From Bacteroidaceae bacterium (GTDB lineage: Bacteria > Bacteroidota > Bacteroidia > Bacteroidales > Bacteroidaceae): DNA of 42,856 nt. A program made the position numbers and the translations under genes. Numbering within the stretch: the first letter of the stretch is position 1; every line of letters begins with the position of its first letter. This document shows positions 41,903 to 42,856 of this stretch, piece after piece. The stretch spans positions 1 to 42,856 of the forward strand of contig JAEEOB010000122.1 in the NCBI GenBank assembly GCA_016284045.1, written 5' to 3'. The notes below the pieces were generated by a model. It saw nothing but the letters and a program-made list of their open reading frames with translations. It had not been told where the DNA came from and ran no database searches.

Positions 41903-42098
41903 AAATTCGTTCAGATTCGTTGTGGAAAAAATCGTTTAGATTCATAAACTAATAACGATAGTCAGAAGTCAGAAAATTATTCGTTTTAATTCGTAAAGAT
42001 TCGTTGTAGAAAGATATTTAATCCTGCGGAAATAGCTCAGTTGGTAGAGCACAACCTTGCCAAGGTTGGGGTCGCGAGTTCGAGTCTCGTTTTCCGCT
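41903..42098 (+). repeat. Direct duplication, copy 2 (spacer plus tRNA-Gly)
   Basis: Second copy of the segment at 41536-41730, one base longer, ending with an identical tRNA-Gly. It points to a local duplication by recombination between tRNA copies or the flanking ATTCGT repeats. Confidence 0.75.
42026..42098 (+). tRNA. tRNA-Gly(GCC), copy 2
   Basis: Identical in all 73 bases to the copy at 41658-41730; anticodon GCC at 42059-42061. Part of the duplicated segment. Confidence 0.97.
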
Positions 42099-42115
42099 CT
42101 TATTTTCAATCCTTC

Positions 42116-42188
42116 GCGGAAATAGCTCAGTTGGTAGAGCACAACCTTGCCAAGGTTGGGGTCGCGAGTTCGAGTCTCGTTTTCCGCT
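42116..42188 (+). tRNA. tRNA-Gly(GCC), copy 3
   Basis: Identical to the other two copies; anticodon GCC at 42149-42151. It follows copy 2 after only 17 bases, without the long duplicated spacer. A terminator hairpin begins 2 bases after it. Confidence 0.97.
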
Positions 42189-42189
42189 C

Positions 42190-42217
42190 AACAGCATGAC
42201 AAAAGTCATGCTGTTTT
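42190..42217 (+). terminator. Terminator of the tRNA cluster
   Basis: Perfect 11-bp stem AACAGCATGAC / GTCATGCTGTT with an AAAA loop, ending in TTTT. It lies immediately behind the last tRNA. Confidence 0.9.
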
Positions 42218-42239
42218 GTTGTCTGGCAAAGATGTTCTG

Positions 42240-42285
42240 GCTTTCGTTTGCTTTCATGTAAGCCGCAGTTGTCTGCGGCCTTTTC
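42240..42285. repeat. Palindromic repeat, copy 2
   Basis: Perfect hairpin GCCGCAG-TTGT-CTGCGGC (42262-42279) after TTTGCTTTCATGTAA, followed by CTTTTCTTT. Related to copies at 41311-41356 and 42313-42352. It could also serve as a back-up terminator for the tRNA transcript. Confidence 0.7.
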
Positions 42286-42312
42286 TTTGTTCTCTTATAT
42301 GTTGTGCTTGTC

Positions 42313-42352
42313 TTCTGCTTTCATGTAAGCCGTAGTTGTCTGCGGCCTTTTC
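42313..42352. repeat. Palindromic repeat, copy 3
   Basis: Hairpin GCCGTAG-TTGT-CTGCGGC (42329-42346, one T-G pair) after CTGCTTTCATGTAA, followed by CTTTTCT. Third copy of the element. Confidence 0.7.
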
Positions 42353-42443
42353 TGAATCCTCTGTTTTTTCTGATACCCACAGGAGAGGTAGCCAGGGCCT
42401 CGTGCAAAGCGAATCATTGACCGTTTGAATGATTTTTTGTACT

Positions 42444-42478
42444 TTTGTTCGTAATTTATGTAAATTTTATTAACTTTG
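42444..42478 (+). promoter_or_regulatory. Promoter in front of the recombinase remnant
   Basis: TTTG (42444-42447), a 23-nt spacer and TAACTTTG (42471-42478). The -7 box is 15 bases upstream of the ATG. The promoter has survived although the gene is broken. Confidence 0.5.
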
Positions 42479-42493
42479 CAAAAATTATAGACT

Positions 42494-42556
42494 ATGATAT
42501 ATGGTTATATCCGTGTGAGCAGTGACAAGCAGACGGTGGAGAACCAATTTGATTAA
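42494..42556 (+). pseudogene. Truncated serine recombinase (resolvase/invertase) remnant
   Basis: A frame of 20 residues, MIYGYIRVSSDKQTVENQFD, ending at TAA. It is the exact N-terminus of Bacteroidetes serine recombinases of the resolvase/invertase type, including the catalytic-serine motif Y-x-R-V-S. Relatives continue with an Arg-Phe-Glu-Ile run at about residue 19. Here the frame breaks there and unrelated repeat DNA follows 31 bases later. The catalytic core and DNA-binding domain are missing, so no activity is expected. It lies next to a tRNA cluster, a common integration site. Confidence 0.8.
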
Positions 42557-42587
42557 TTTCAGCATCCTGTTGCTTTAGTATAGGATT

Positions 42588-42660
42588 CAAGTTTTTGAAG
42601 TTATTATTTATTGTTTTACAACACATTATCAGTTGTGCTATGGCAATCAAACCGGATGGC
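42588..42660. repeat. Dispersed 73-bp repeat, copy 2
   Basis: Matches 24762-24834 in 66 of 73 bases without gaps. It begins shortly after the truncated recombinase gene and is followed by CTTTTGCCTCCGG instead of the tandem units of copy 1. Confidence 0.75.
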
Positions 42661-42696
42661 TTTTGCCTCCGGCTAAAAACTTCACGCTCGGCATAG

Positions 42697-42844
42697 TGAA
42701 AACAAGTTTTCCTCTGCTCTCGCTTAATCAGTTTTTTTGTTAAGCGAAGCGTTTTTTGAAGAACGAAGTTCTACTTTTTGTTAAGTTTTGTCAGCACGTA
42801 GTGCGGTATGGGTTGTGGGCATGGTTGCTGAAAACTTGTTTTCA
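42697..42844. repeat. 15-bp inverted repeat pair (42697-42711 / 42830-42844)
   Basis: TGAAAACAAGTTTTC at 42697-42711 is repeated in inverted orientation as GAAAACTTGTTTTCA at 42830-42844, 118 bases apart. Each arm is itself nearly palindromic. The right arm sits in a longer imperfect palindrome, roughly 42819-42856. Confidence 0.55.
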
Positions 42845-42856
42845 GGCAAGCATGGC

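Larger units (their letters stand above)
42218..42443. other. Intergenic repeats behind the tRNA cluster
   Basis: No gene. It holds two copies of the palindromic CTTTCATGTAAGCCG element and one copy of the GATACCCACAGGAGAGGT module also found at 41179-41226, then AT-rich DNA leading to the promoter of the recombinase remnant. Confidence 0.5.
42557..42856. other. Repeat-rich region at the window end
   Basis: No gene in these 300 bases. It holds copy 2 of the 73-bp repeat, TGTTAAGCGAAGCG-type motifs related to the 24.9-kb tandem repeat, and an inverted repeat pair at 42697-42711 and 42830-42844. The window ends inside this material. Confidence 0.5.

Noticed and set aside
42018-42257. Minus-strand frame of 79 codons crossing two tRNA-Gly genes
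   Set aside because: It is the antisense translation of tRNA-Gly (the repeated KRDSNSRPQPWQGCALPTEL peptide), a well-known false gene.

Overview
The window looks like chromosomal DNA of a gut- or rumen-type member of the Bacteroidales, most likely Prevotella or a close relative. Reasons: paired SusC/SusD outer-membrane genes, lipoproteins with Bacteroidetes-type signal peptides, the Bacteroidetes promoter signature (TTTG about 20 nt upstream of TAnnTTTG) in front of several genes and the tRNAs, almost no Shine-Dalgarno sequences, an M64 peptidase, a carboxynorspermidine decarboxylase, and pyrimidine-rich repeats between genes.

Layout. Bases 1-1737 hold the end of an unknown gene and a secreted protein with two SUMF1/FGE-like domains. 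Bases 2070-6512 hold two convergent alpha-glucuronidase genes, GH115 (+) and GH67 (-), separated by a hairpin terminator. Bases 6513-6929 are an AT-rich control region with divergent promoters and a 10-bp direct repeat spaced 21 bp, a candidate operator. Bases 6930-24628 are one probable operon: FAS1 lipoprotein, SusC, SusD, FAS1 lipoprotein, FAS1 lipoprotein, SusC, SusD, XylE-like sugar/proton symporter. A strong terminator at 24666-24700 closes it. The likely division of labour is that the two SusCD pairs and the surface FAS1 lipoproteins capture and import glucuronoxylan-type oligosaccharides, GH115 and GH67 remove (methyl)glucuronic acid in the periplasm, and the symporter takes released xylose into the cytoplasm. 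No endo-xylanase, xylosidase or hybrid two-component regulator is in the window, so those steps must be encoded elsewhere.

Bases 25187-41160 are mostly housekeeping genes: dnaX (-), an M64 peptidase (-), uvrA (-), a Trp/Tyr/Gly-rich secreted protein, an OmpP1/FadL-like porin, a ModF-like twin ATPase, a small secreted protein, a UvrD/PcrA helicase and nspC. The dnaX gene is split into two frames at a C6 run. The run has an SD-like GGAGGA 10 nt upstream and an 11-bp stem starting 5 nt downstream, which closely resembles the programmed -1 frameshift signal of E. coli dnaX.

Bases 41161-42856 hold a promoter, three identical tRNA-Gly(GCC) genes and one tRNA-Leu(CAG), with signs of local duplication. 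Around them are palindromic repeats, a 21-codon remnant of a serine recombinase, and a repeat that is shared with the 24.8-kb intergenic region. This end looks like a site of past mobile-element traffic.
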